From: Rhinopomastus cyanomelas
Taxonomy: Eukaryota > Chordata > Aves > Bucerotiformes > Rhinopomastidae
Reading direction: 5' to 3'
Assembly: GCA_013400115.1 (NCBI GenBank)
Contig: VXBP01008268.1
Location: 87,050 to 151,049, forward strand
DNA length: 64,000 bases
Under the pieces are notes generated by a model. The model saw nothing but the letters and a program-made list of their open reading frames with translations, was not told the origin of the DNA and searched no databases. The position numbers and the translations under genes are program-made. Position 1 is the stretch's first letter, and each line of letters begins with the position of its first letter. Positions 11,941 to 23,303 of this stretch are shown here, in pieces.

Positions 11941-14900
11941 CATACTGTTTAAAATCTAGATGTTTTGTTTTTCTTCACCGTAAAGCCGACCTCAGCGAGT
12001 CCAGATGTGCTCACGTATCAGTGTGGGGCCAGTCACTTATTATATTGTGGCTTCTCTGAGCAGAAGCAGAGCTCCTGTGAGGCAAGGGGAACCGCAGTGT
12101 TTTTCAAAAGGGAAGCGGCAGCTATTTTTGGAGAGTTTTGAACATGTGTCCAGGCAGGGCTCTGAACGTTCTTCTCGCTGCTGCCTATGAGGCTATTTCA
12201 GGAATGGCTCTGAAGCAGCAGGCTACCCCTTCATGTTTAGCGTGAAGCTTTTCATTGTGCTGGTAGTGAGGCACAAGGCAGATGATCACGTCCGTGAGTC
12301 CCAGGGGACAGGACCACAGCATTTTCTAAAAATGAAGCACTTTGATGAGGATGGGCCACTTCTGCAGGCAGTGCCCCATGGGAGGAGCAGGAATCCCATC
12401 GTTCCCCATAAACCTACAGTGCATCACTGCAGTAGTGTCTTGGCAAGGATTTTCAACCTCTTGCCCATGTTCATCCTTTCCACTTCTGGTGCTTTCTACT
12501 GCCACAACCTTTTATTTTAGGACATCTGCCTAGTGAATCTTTCTGCCTCATCCCTCATGTCTCCTTCATGTCATTGCTGTGTCTGAGGCTCAGCAGGGGA
12601 ACTGTAGCAACTCAGAGTATGGTCTCTGTGAGTGGATGGGGTTCTAAGATGAATGGGACAGAGATGTCCAACAAGACTTATCAAGGGTAAAAAAAACTGG
12701 CCTGAAGAGGGACCAACATACTTCTGAAAGAATTTCTATAGATTTCTCTCAGCAAGATTCACTCTGTGGGCCTGTTGGAGAAGGGTCTTTTAGGTCTGTT
12801 CAGATTACTCTGATAGGCTCCAGGAGACTGACTTCTGCTACAAAGACCTTCAAACCCCACCTATCTACCTGCTGCTTTGACCCTGGATGCCTTTCAGCTT
12901 CCTGTAAGCAAAGCACTCAACCCAGTGTCCAGTTCTGTATGGTTCAAGGTTCCTCTTATCCTGCTTTGAGTTTTAATACAAGTGGACTAGGACCAGTTGA
13001 GGATGGAAATGATTGACTGTCTTCAGCCTGTCTCAGTCTCCCTCCCATAGCTTTCCTTCCACTTCTAGGGATCTCAACCCAGACTATTGCAGCCTTTCAG
13101 AAGTGATTTAGAGCTGAGATAACCGCTGAGTACATTTACGGGGGTGTTCCAGAAGCCCTGTACCTAACCTCTCCTCTCCTGTTGTGTTCCATGAGATTTT
13201 TCCAGCAGAGAGTGGCTGCTGGCAGGATGAGGAGGGGAGGACGTGTTCCTGGAATTCTCTCCAACCTGCCCACTCTCTTCTTCCTCTCTGAGGCTGCAAG
13301 AGTGGGGGGGGAAGAGGCTGAATTAAATGTTCAGCCAGTATTTGTGAGGACAGTTCTAGCAAAATCAGTCTGGGAGGCTTTGGCCCTGGAGTTCCAGCTT
13401 TGGCTGCCGTTTGATTTTAAAGGCAGTGTAAATTGTTTGTAGACGTTTTTAAACTTTCAATACCCTTTGAAGCACCCTTGGAGCCAAGCGCTGAACTGGT
13501 GCCTTTCTTTAGTTCAGTGTTTTGTAGCCTGCCCAGGGAGGACCCCGGCTGTTCCTTCCCCCACCTCCACTGCTATTAGCCCATTCCCTGCTGAACTCTC
13601 CCCCATGAGGAGCTGCTCGATTTCTGTGAGCTCTCTGGAAATCTTTAGCAGGAGAGGAAGTACTGCCCTATGGATTTCTGCTCGTTCTCAGCCCCACAGC
13701 GGACTGCTGCGATGCAACTGCAGTTGCTACGTGTTCATCACACTGGTGGTGTTTGCACACCTACAATTACTGAGCATCAGCGGGTGTGGCTGGATGAGCA
13801 ATAACTTTGCTCAGAACCCAGTTCTTTAATCAAAGTGACATTAAGATCTTGCTCTGCAACTTTTTCTCCCCCCACCCTTGTCCCTTGAGCCTTGCTCACC
13901 ACAGCATCGCAGAGTGGCTGTTGTGCATCATCCCCAGCGAGTCACCAATAATGGGAACACTTGCTCCCAGCCACATCTCTTAATAGGTAGGTGTGCACTC
14001 ACTTTGTACTGTGGGAGGTTAATGGAGGGATTCCACCCACTGCCCTCAAAGCCAGTTCCCAAATGCTCGCCCTCAAGTCTTTGAAAGATGATTACAGTTT
14101 GACCTATCTGCCAGCAGAGTCAGGGATAGGAGGGATGGATGAATAACTTGTCTTTGCTCACATGTGCTGACTCTGCTCTCTAATGAGAAGCAAATGACCT
14201 GTTGATGCAGCATTATGTGAGGACATGCTTGTTGCCACTTAATGAAAAATCTTGGCTGAAGGTGACTCAGGACAGAGCAGGTGCTTGCAAAGTGCTGCTT
14301 TTCTTACCGCTGCAGCTCTCTGAAGATGAAGGCTTTCCTCTTGATACCTAATTAACATAATTGAATTCCTCTTAAAAACAACAGACTGACTTATCTGTTC
14401 CTAAGAAAGCAGAACTAATGAACTTGGATTGCCTTCCCCAGACCCCTCTTCAGTTGGGCAACAGGACCCACAAATAGGCAGCAGGCATCTGCTGGTTTTG
14501 CATCTGAACTCCAGTGAGCTGTGGTTTGAGTTGTTAGTGAAAACACTTTCCATGGTAACCCTCTACTTCTGATTTTTCCAGCACCAGTAATGAGCCCACT
14601 GGTGAAAAAAATCACGCCTTAGGTAAGCTGTGCAGAGCTTGCGATGGTGACAAATAGGTAGGTTGAGAAACTCGTGTGGGTGGGTGTCTGCACGGGTCTG
14701 TTTGAGGTCTCTCAGATACTGCCTGCCTTGGGGCAAGTTTGCTGTCTTTCATCCTGTGGAGAGACCGGATCATCCTTTCCCCAAACGCCATGGCCTCAGC
14801 GCCTGGTGTGGATTGCTGAGCTTGGTTTGCCTGTAGCCAGACCAGAGGAGCTTGATCAAAACACCAGTTTGCTTCCTGTTCAGGAAGAACAGGCCATTTC

Positions 14901-17900
14901 TCTCCAAGCTACACTGACACCCTTTGCCTCTTGCATGTGAGCCACGGCCAGGCTGGAAGAAGGTGTGTGCCCCACATCCTGCCCCACTGGTGACGTCCCA
15001 TCCCACCCTCAGGCCAACGGGCTAGTAAGATCAGAGATGTTTGCAGGCAGCTCTTTATCAAGCTCCTTTCTGTTGCTTCCACCTCCCAGCTCTGCTGACC
15101 CACTCCCGTTGGTGATACCAGTTTCCATGCTGGGAAGCACGTATTTGCTGCTGCTGCTGCTGCCGCCGCCTTTCCCAGCTGAGCACTTTCTCCTCAGCAT
15201 GGCTCAGCCCGTGCTCTGCAGGAGCGGGAACTGACCCGATTTATCTGCTGTGTCTGGGCACGCTGTGGTCAGGTCTGTGCAACAGCTTCTCCCTGCTCTA
15301 AGGACATGTACGAACTGTGGACGAGGACACAGTAGTAAAGCTGTGGGCACCTTGAATACCAACATTGGTGTCTTCTTCAGTATGGAGAGAGACCTGCTTG
15401 GTCCTGTGGTGCTTGAAATGAGACTAGGAAAGTTGTGATTGGAAGTGAGTCACCCTGGCAGAGGCACTAGAGCTGATCTGGCTCTTGCATCAAGCTCCTC
15501 GGAGTGTCTCCAGCTGGGAGGAGGCAGAACATCCAGGGCTGTGCTGGTGCAATGCAGCAGGTGTTCTCTGTGCACTTGGCCTTTGAAGTGTGATGGGATT
15601 TGTTTGAGCTCTGAGCCTGACCAATTGACGGGGTGCAACACCTCTGAGGAAAACAGGAGGTCTCCTTTTGCTCATCACAAACTTAATTAGATGGTAGTTA
15701 TTTCTGGAACTGGTGAAGTCTCTTAGTGATGCTTGTCAGAGGAGCTGACTGAATGGTAAATAAATTTAGCAATATTGGGACCAGATGTTCCAGGAGATAT
15801 CAAACTGGAAAGAAAGTTGGTTGTTAAATAAAACAAAAAAATCATCATGAGAGAGACATGTGCAAGTCTCTGCGAGGGGTTAGAAGCAATAGAGAGCCAA
15901 AACACTGTGCAGAAGTGCCTTGACAGCAGCAAGATTCTGGCTGGCAGCACTGGAGCTGCTGGGGTTAGGGAGCTGCTTCTTCTCAGTTTGGCACAGTGAT
16001 TCCCTTTCCTGCTGCAGAGGCCTGCCTTCTCTTTCTTTGGGTGACTTTGATCTGCCTTTTAGTGAGGATCAGCCTCAGTCTGGCCAGCTGAGGGTTGGCC
16101 AGAATGTGGTGTGGTGGTGCAGGTGCTGGAGCAAAGGTGCCTTCTCCAGACAACCCCTTCTCCTTCACTATCAGCCTTTGCCTCAGAGCTTCATTGAGAG
16201 TCATCAGGACACAGACCCTCAGTAACTGTGGGCACCATCCTCCTCCTCCCCTGTCAGATGTCTGTGGCAGTGAGAACAGAACAGCTCTGTGTAGTTTACT
16301 TTGGTGTGTCACATCCACCTACCTCAGCATCACCCAGATGCCCTGATTTTGCCTCAAGCAGCATTTGGAAACCTCTGGCCAATCTCAGGCAGAAGATACG
16401 GAACAGGGCTATGTGTAACTGCTCCCTTGGGCCCCGCCTCGGCGGTTCTGCCAGGCTGCATGCCGGCACTGTGTGTGGGTGACAGGGACACCCATGGCAG
16501 TCGGGGAGCACACAAGCCAGCAGCATATGCTGGCACCAGTATGCAGTTGCTCGAGCTGCTGTGTGGGCAGTGCGCCTGCTCCTTTGGCCCTCTGGAGCAT
16601 CTGTGGAGACACTCAGGTAGATCTGAGTGAGAGCAGAGGGAGACAGGAAGACAAAAGGAAGGGTAATTTTTAATAGTCGTCTCACCTAGTTCAAACAGAT
16701 GTCTCAGATTTTATTCCTCTCCCTGCAGGGGAGAAGATGCAGAACTTCCAAATATAATAATCTTGAGAAGCTGTGGCAAGCAGCCTGTGCATGCATGAGG
16801 AGGCAAAGCCTCAAAGGGGCCCTGCTCTTCGGGAGGGTTAGAAGAGACACAGAGGCAGGTCCTATGGTTGAGTCTGCTTGTTTGTGGCCATGAAGTCCAG
16901 CACTGAGAGCACCAGCAGCGACTGCTGCAGAGCTCTGGGTCAGCTGCCTGCTCTGCCCTAGGGAAGTGTGTTGAGCTGAGGCTGCTGTAGGACATCCAGC
17001 TCACAGCTCTCCTCGGCCTTTCCCTGTACTGGTGATAGTACATATTGCTGTGAGCTTGTCCAGAAAGATTGTGGATGACTCCTTTGCCCCTGGATGGAGT
17101 TGACTGGACCTAGGTGGTGCATAGTGTTGGTCTACTCCTGCATTCAAGGTCTCCAGCCTGCAAAGCCTTCTCCATGTGTCTGCAGGCTAGTGCACAGCTG
17201 CCAGGGTAGGGATGGGGCTCCTTGGAGTGTAGAGAGGGAGAGGAGTGTCAGCTTGTGCTCACAGCAGAGCTGACTCAGGGCTTTCTCCCCAGGGCTGGGT
17301 GCTGACTCAGCTGCTATGCCCTTTACTGGCTTCTCTGAAAACCAGGGGCATCTCCTGGGGCTCATTGGCCATAGCAGTGAGTGATTAGTTGGTTTTGGGA
17401 GAGTCAACTCTTGGAAGATTTGGGGCAGCAGCCAAGATGTTCAGTAAAGCTCCAAGGCTGCTCCTGGGTGTACATTTTGCTGAGAGCATGTGCTGTCCAG
17501 CCTGGGCTGATTACTGGGGCAAAAAGGTGTTGCAGCAGTTCTGCTTTTATTGCTATGACCCTCCTCATTGTGGGGTGAATCAGGACATGGAGACTCTTCC
17601 ACTGGCTGGCAGAGCCTCACTCGATTGCTTTCTCATGGTGTTACTCATGCAGATGTCAGAGCAAATCCCTATGGAGGAGGCTGGGTGAGGTGCAAATGAG
17701 CTTCTGTCCTGAAAAATCACATCATGGAGGTCTCGTCTCCTGCTTGACTAGGGCTGTGCTGGGCTGTAGCACCTGGGCTTTAGCTTCGCCCTCTGCAGCT
17801 TGTGGCCACAGATCTTTATGGGCTGAGCCAGGACAGGTGGAACACCTCGTGCTTGTAATGAGGATCTACTTGTGTGTCTAATCTACTGGATGGATCTCTC

Positions 17901-18204
17901 AGTAACAGCAGTGTGTGGGGTGCTGGGTGAGGCTCCCTCTTCCATCTGCATTGCAACAGGTCACACCTCTGGGACCCACAGCTGCGTGTTACTCACAGGC
18001 ATGTGCTGTGTGTGTCAGGGAGCACAGAGCTGGTTCTCCTGCCCCGTGAACTCACTAATCTACAGCATTAGTGAGTTCGGGTGTGGAAATGAGACTGCTG
18101 CCTGTTGCACAGCTCCTGCAGACACCCACTTGGGAAGGAGGCCATTACCTAACCTGGAGTCTGATGATGTGGGACTCCATACTGAACAAAGAGATTGCTG
18201 CCAG
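11941..18204. other. Intergenic, no gene recognised
   Basis: Six kilobases of mixed-composition DNA. Short open frames occur on both strands but none shows a family motif or coherent exon borders. The only repeat I see is the GCT/GCC run at 15147-15170. Confidence 0.5.
15147..15170. repeat. (GCT)n-(GCC)n trinucleotide repeat
   Basis: Five GCT units followed by GCC units. A trinucleotide run of this length could be polymorphic. No coding exon encloses it. Confidence 0.8.
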
Positions 18205-18410
18205 TTCCTTCAAGATCATGAAGTCTAACCGTCCACCCTACAACCAAGAACCACTAAACCATCTCTTGAAACACCCTGGCTGCCCATTTGTTGAACCTCT
18301 CCAGGGACAGTGCCTCCACCCCCTCCCTGGGCAGCCTGTTCCAAGGCCTCCCCACTCATTCTGGGAAGAAGTTTCTCCCAAGATCAAATCTGAACCTTAT
18401 TCTTTACGTG
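18205..18410 (-). mobile_element. CR1 LINE fragment (antisense)
   Basis: On the + strand the blocks GATCATGAAGTCTAACCGTC, CCCTGGGCAGCCTGTTCCAA and GAAGTTTCTCCCAAGATCAA match the antisense order of CR1 3' UTR, the conserved RLP coding block and the RRNFF coding block. The extreme 3' tail is missing or decayed. Confidence 0.88.
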
Positions 18411-18690
18411 TGGGCTTTATCAACTACCACATATAGTCACGAGAACATTATTGCATGGAAACCCGCTGAAAATCTTGTAGAACAGAGATGAGGAAGGAGT
18501 GGATTAGGCAGTGTGGATGCCACTGCTACTTGTACAGGTGTGGGGAGCTGGGAGAGGTGTCCACCCAGGACTGTGGTGGTTGTGGAGGTGTTGACCCATC
18601 ACGAACCGGTTTCTCCAGGTCCTTCAGGAAGCAGCAAATCCATTCGGAGTCAGACTGGTTTGTGCAGAGGTTTTATTTGCCTGGACAGAT

Positions 18691-18728
18691 AAAAAAGAAA
18701 AAAAATGCAAGAAGAAGAAAAAAGAAAT
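18691..18728. repeat. Purine-rich low-complexity tract
   Basis: A-rich sequence interspersed with GAAGAAGAA units. It has no flanking element that would make it the tail of a retroposon. Confidence 0.7.
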
Positions 18729-21624
18729 CATCTCAGTCACCTCAGCCTTGAGTTGTGTTTTCAAATGAACCCACTGGGGGTGGTGGAGGGTCTTGAACAC
18801 CCCCTACACTGCTCTGGGCTGTCACCATGCCGGAGCCTGCCCTGGAATTGAATTACACTGTGGTTTTTTGAAAGGAGAAATGGGGACTCAACTGAGACAC
18901 AAACAAACACATCTTTCATCAGGATATGGGTGGTAGACTTTCTTGGAGACATGTCAACGCTTTCACGCGGGAGCCAGTCTTTGGATGGAGACAGCAGTGT
19001 ACTGGTAATACCGTTTGTCTGTGTGTTGTGGGCTGATGGGAGGGTGACATTCAGGCACAGACAAATTCCAGGGACAGTTTTTAGCGTGGACATGGCATCA
19101 TTATGCAGGGCTCAGGCTGTGGCCGCAGCTCATCGGTAATGACGGTTGGGGCACCCAAGCCAAGTTTGCCTTGCCCTTGGGCTTTTTCCTTCTGACTGTG
19201 CAGTGTAACTGCTCTTCCTTGGAGTTTTTTTAGTCTTATTTATTTGTTACTCTGCAAAAAGACTTCTGTGTATTTAGCAGGGTGATGAAAATGCTTTCAA
19301 AATTCACCCCCCTACCCAAAGCTGCTCCCTTGCAGCTTTTAATCCTCCAGGAGGTTGAAGCTGTGGCTGTTTTTAGCTTGTAGCACAGTGCTGAATGGTT
19401 GGCAGTGCTTGAGGGACACATGAGGACACCTGAGCCCCAAGTGCTGGTGGATACTAGGGATTCAGGTGTATGGGATGGATTTTGGACTAGGGGTTGGGCA
19501 GTCTAACTCAAGCACTGACTTCACACAGTGAGAGCCACGGTCTAGGGGAAGTGCCCTTGGCTGGGTCCTCTAGTTCAGCTGGCCCTTTGCACCGTGAGGA
19601 GATCAAGTGTCTTCTGCTGACTCCTGGATGTAGATGCCTCTGTGTGCCACAGGCGTGAACACTGCAGGGAGGCTCCTGGAGGTGGGAGGATCTAATATCA
19701 GTATTAATCATGCTTGAGAGACCTTTGATAGTAGCTGACCTGAAGCTAAAATATGACATTTATTTCACATTTTTTCTGTCCAGAAAGGTTTCTGGAGACT
19801 TTCAGAAGGGGATGAGTTCAGCCCATGACTCTGGCCTACCTTGGCAGGGTTGTTTTGACTCCCTGCCTTATCTTCCCTCTGACACCATATGCCCTTTGTT
19901 TCACCCTTGTGATGCAGGGCCCTCTGAGCCGGAAACGGGCAGCGAAGTGAAGCAAACCCTGTGTAAGCAGCCTGGTTTTGGGGAACTGCTGCAGAGGGAG
20001 CAGAAGTGAAGCCAGCTGGAAAAACCCTTCTGTGCCTGTTGTTGAACTTCCAAAACCAGTGTAGCCATAGCAATCCAAAATTAAACTGCCATTTCCCTCG
20101 AGGCTGGAGGTATCAGAATGTGTGATACTTGGAAATATCAGAGGACAAATCTCACCTGCTGTGACACCATTTACTGGCCATAGAGATGGTCAGTGACTGC
20201 CACAGCTTGCAGAGCTGATGGGCGCCAGCAGCTCTTACTGGGGCAGCACTCCTTGTTGCTTATCTTGGTGTTTCCTTTCTTCCCATGTCTCAGAGTGAGA
20301 TTAGTCTGTTGTGGGTGTGAACAGAGCACCAGAGCTGATGGGCTCCACCAGAGCTCCCTGTGGGTGCTTACCCAAAGCCTTCTGGGATTCCTCTTACCTT
20401 GTTTGGCCTGATTTGCAGGACCACTTGGCCATTCTTGGCAGATGAGGCTGGACTGGACATGAGCACCACCAGGTGTTTCATCTTTGCTTGTGGGTTACTT
20501 GATTCCAAAGCACCACAAGGCCAGCCTGGGTTGTCGCATCCCATGGTCTTTGTATGGTGGATGCCTATGATGATGGGGTGGGTATGTCCTTGTCCCCATG
20601 TAACCTGCAGCTGTCCTTGATGTGTCCTGACTGTAACTTCATGGACCTGCTGGAGAACACTCCTGGTATCCATGTGCTGTGGAAAGGAAAAGAAGAATCA
20701 GAAAGCTCCAGGCTGTGCTTTGCTTATTCAGAGGTAAGTGGACCACAGACAGACAAGGGCAGGGACTCACCACTGGCCTTGCTCTCTGTGTCCGGTCCAA
20801 CCAGTTTCTTTTCCTAGGGTAGCCAAGGACCAGCTTAGGGGTGCTGGTGGCTCCTATTCTGGTCTGACACATGATGTTCATCTGCTTGAACCCCAGAGCC
20901 TTAAGCATATGGCCTGTCTATGTTGTCCCCAGGGTGCTGATGCTGCCTGTAGCTATGGGGAGCTGCAAAGGACCAGGTTGGTGGGGAACAGAACCCATAG
21001 CTCCTTGGCTCTCTCCAGGCTCGGGGAAGGTAAGAACCTCTATCTGGGGTCATCTGATGGCAGCAGCTTGTTGATGCCAGCAGGTACCAAGGTCTGATGC
21101 TTATCCCCAAAACAGCCCGGGCTGCCCTTGGTTGGTCCCTGAGCAGGACAGACTTGCCCTGCTCACATCCAGTAGAAAATCAGAGTAAATCACACCCACT
21201 GCAAATTGTTGCTGTTGTTTAGGTGGATGTGAAGTAGTTCAGGCTAGAGCCCAGCTCAGCTCCTTGAGCTTAATGCACACAAACACTGCTGAAGAGTTAA
21301 TAGGAACAGAGTGCAGGGAGAAGTAAAGAGAAACCTTCTGAGGTCTCAGCTGCTCAGAGTAATATTTGGGTTTCGTGATTCTCCGTATCTTAGAGATGGG
21401 AGTGCAGCAAAGCTCTTTCAGTCCAGAGTATACATGGAGCCCTACATGACTGTGGGCTAGTGTCAACAAACCTTTTGGAAAAGCAGATCCTGTCTGCTCC
21501 AGCAAAGCCGCAGTGTTATTCTTCTTTCAACAAATGTATTGAGACAATAATAATGCTGTGCAGATTGGTCCTCCCTGGCCTTACATGATTTATGAGGAAA
21601 CAGAAACAATTGCAGTTGCTGGAG

Positions 21625-21681
21625 GAAAAAAAAAACCTTTGGATGTTGATTTTTTTCCTATTTTTATTTTCTTTTTTCCTC
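21625..21681. repeat. A-run and T-run pair
   Basis: An A9-10 run near 21625-21635 is followed within 20 bp by a T-rich tract to 21681. The two could pair as a weak hairpin. No function is claimed. Confidence 0.55.
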
Positions 21682-22302
21682 CTTGACTTCCTTATGAACT
21701 TGAAAAAGGCCACCTAGTCTGGTCCCAGGAGATGGGCTGGCTGCCTCCCTGCTTGCATTTCTAACAGGACCACCAACCCTGGGCTTGCTGCTGAAATACT
21801 TCAGTGCTGGGGAGGAGGAGGGGAGCGAAGCAGTGCTGGGGGAGAGCTGGGGAGACGGTGATATGGTCACAGAACAACATTCCCAGGCAGAGAAGTGGAG
21901 CAGGGCTGGAGGAGGAGACCTGCAATGTGTTTCTATTTGTTGGTGACTCAGGGACCAGTCGCTTCCACTCCCTGAGTCTCCCTTCCCCTCTGTTTATGCT
22001 GTTTATCTGGTGCAGAAGCTCTGGAGCACAGGGCTGCGGGGTCTGTGTGAGCACTAGGGTACCCACTCCTCAATCAGTAAAACTCCTGGAGAAGGAGCAG
22101 GTAGGCACCTTGTCAGAGTTGGCAGCATTCCTCTTGCTGTGCAGAGAGCTTTTTGTCTCACAGATTGGAGCATCATGCCACTTCCGGTGGGTGCCTCAGG
22201 TAGCCAAGCTCTGGCCGTGCTTGTCTAACTGCAGCCCACCCCTCTCCCATGCTGTCTGCACTTTCCCATCCTGTCTTTCCCTGTGATGGGGCAGGTGAGC
22301 TC

Positions 22303-22460
22303 TTAGAATCATAGAATGTGATGGGTTGGAAGGGACCTTCAAAGGTCATCTAGTCCAACCCTCCTACAGCAAACAGGGACATCTCTAAATAGAGTAGATT
22401 GCTCAGAGCCCTGAAGGCCAAGTCTCCTTAGGACTATGTGTTTTGAATGCTTCTCTATCA
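22303..22460 (-). mobile_element. CR1 LINE 3' end (antisense)
   Basis: Opens with TAGAATCATAGAATGTGATG, a well-kept reverse complement of the CR1 terminal repeat, followed by GGTTGGAAGGGACCTTCAAA and CTAGTCCAACCCTCCTACAG. Only about 150 bp is left. It lies about 90 bp from a + strand CR1 (22551-23303) in opposite orientation, so the pair forms an interrupted inverted repeat. Confidence 0.93.
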
Positions 22461-22561
22461 AGGGGGAGTGGTCCTTGAGAGGGGTGGGATGAAGCCCTTT
22501 TCCAGCATGAAGTTTTCCAACCCCTTTAGCTTGCTGAAGGCCATCCAGAGCTCCCATGAGG

Positions 22562-23222
22562 GCATAACCAGGTGGATAGACGATGGCAAAGCAGTGGATG
22601 TGGTCTGCCTCGACTTGAGTAAGGCATTTGACAGTCTCCCACAGCATCCTCGCAACCAAACTCAGGCAGTGTGGTCTAGACTATCGGGTAGTAAGGTGGA
22701 TCGTAAACTGGCTACAGGGTAGAAGTCAGAGAGTGGTGGTCAGTGGGACAGAGTCTGGTTGGAGGCCTGTATCTAGCGGAGTGCCCCAGGGGTCGGTGCT
22801 GGGACCAGTCCTGTTCAATCTATTCATTGATGACTTGGATGAGGGATTGGCATGCACTGTCAGCAAGTTTGCTGATGNTGAAGGAGGTGGAGCACCTCCT
22901 TTATGAGGAGAGGCTGAGGGAGCTGGGTCTCTTCAGCTTGGAGAAGAAGAGACTGAGGGGTGACCTCATTAATGTCTACAAATATTTGAGGGGTGGTTGT
23001 CAGGAGGATGGAGCTGGGCTCTTCTCAGTGTCCTGTAGTGATAGGACGAGGGGCAATGGTTGTAAGCTGGAACATAGGAGGTTCCACATCAGCCTGAGAA
23101 GGAACTTCTTCCCAGTGAGGGTGACGGAGCACTGGAACAGACTGCCCAGGGTGGTTGTGGAGTCTCCTTCAGTGGAGATGTTCAAGGCCCACCTGGATGT
23201 GTTCCTGTGTGACTTGGTCTAG
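22562..23222 (+). pseudogene. CR1 ORF2 remnant (RT and C-terminal region)
   Basis: Three reading frames are needed to follow the protein. LDLSKAFD is in one, RQCGLDYRVVRWIVNWLQGR through VPQGSVLGPVLF in a second, and EEVEHL-type sequence to the FLCDLV stop in a third. The first shift is a small deletion around 22638. The second coincides with the N and the large deletion at about 22877. The metal-binding YADD-type motif C is broken at its FAD residues, so no active enzyme could be made. Confidence 0.9.
22878..22878. other. Ambiguous base (N)
   Basis: The only N in the window. It falls exactly between KFAD of the reverse transcriptase and the distal CR1 coding segment, a place where an assembler could have joined two reads across missing CR1 sequence. 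Confidence 0.95.
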
Positions 23223-23303
23223 GTGATCCTGCTGTGTCAGGGGGATTGGACTAGATGATCTTTGAGGTCTCTTCCAATCCCTAATAATTCTATGATTCTA
23301 TGA

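Larger units (their letters stand above)
18411..22302. other. Intergenic, no gene recognised
   Basis: Contains a purine-rich tract at 18691-18728 and an A-run/T-run pair at 21625-21681. No exon, RNA gene or transposon was recognised. Confidence 0.5.
22551..23303 (+). mobile_element. CR1 LINE, internally deleted, sense
   Basis: Begins inside the reverse transcriptase (HEGITRWIDDGKAVDVVC, then LDLSKAFDSL), passes VPQGSVLGPVLFNLFIDDLD and reaches KFAD. The sequence then jumps to the C-terminal part (KEVEHLLYEERLREL) and runs to a good tail ending ATTCTATGATTCTATGA at 23287-23303. An N at 22878 lies on the jump. The C-terminal frame is open to its natural stop and closely matches the copy at 46168, so both belong to the same young group. 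Confidence 0.97.

Noticed and set aside
15147..15170. Coding polyalanine/polyleucine tract from the GCT/GCC repeat
   Set aside because: The frames over it are short and have no exon borders or family match.
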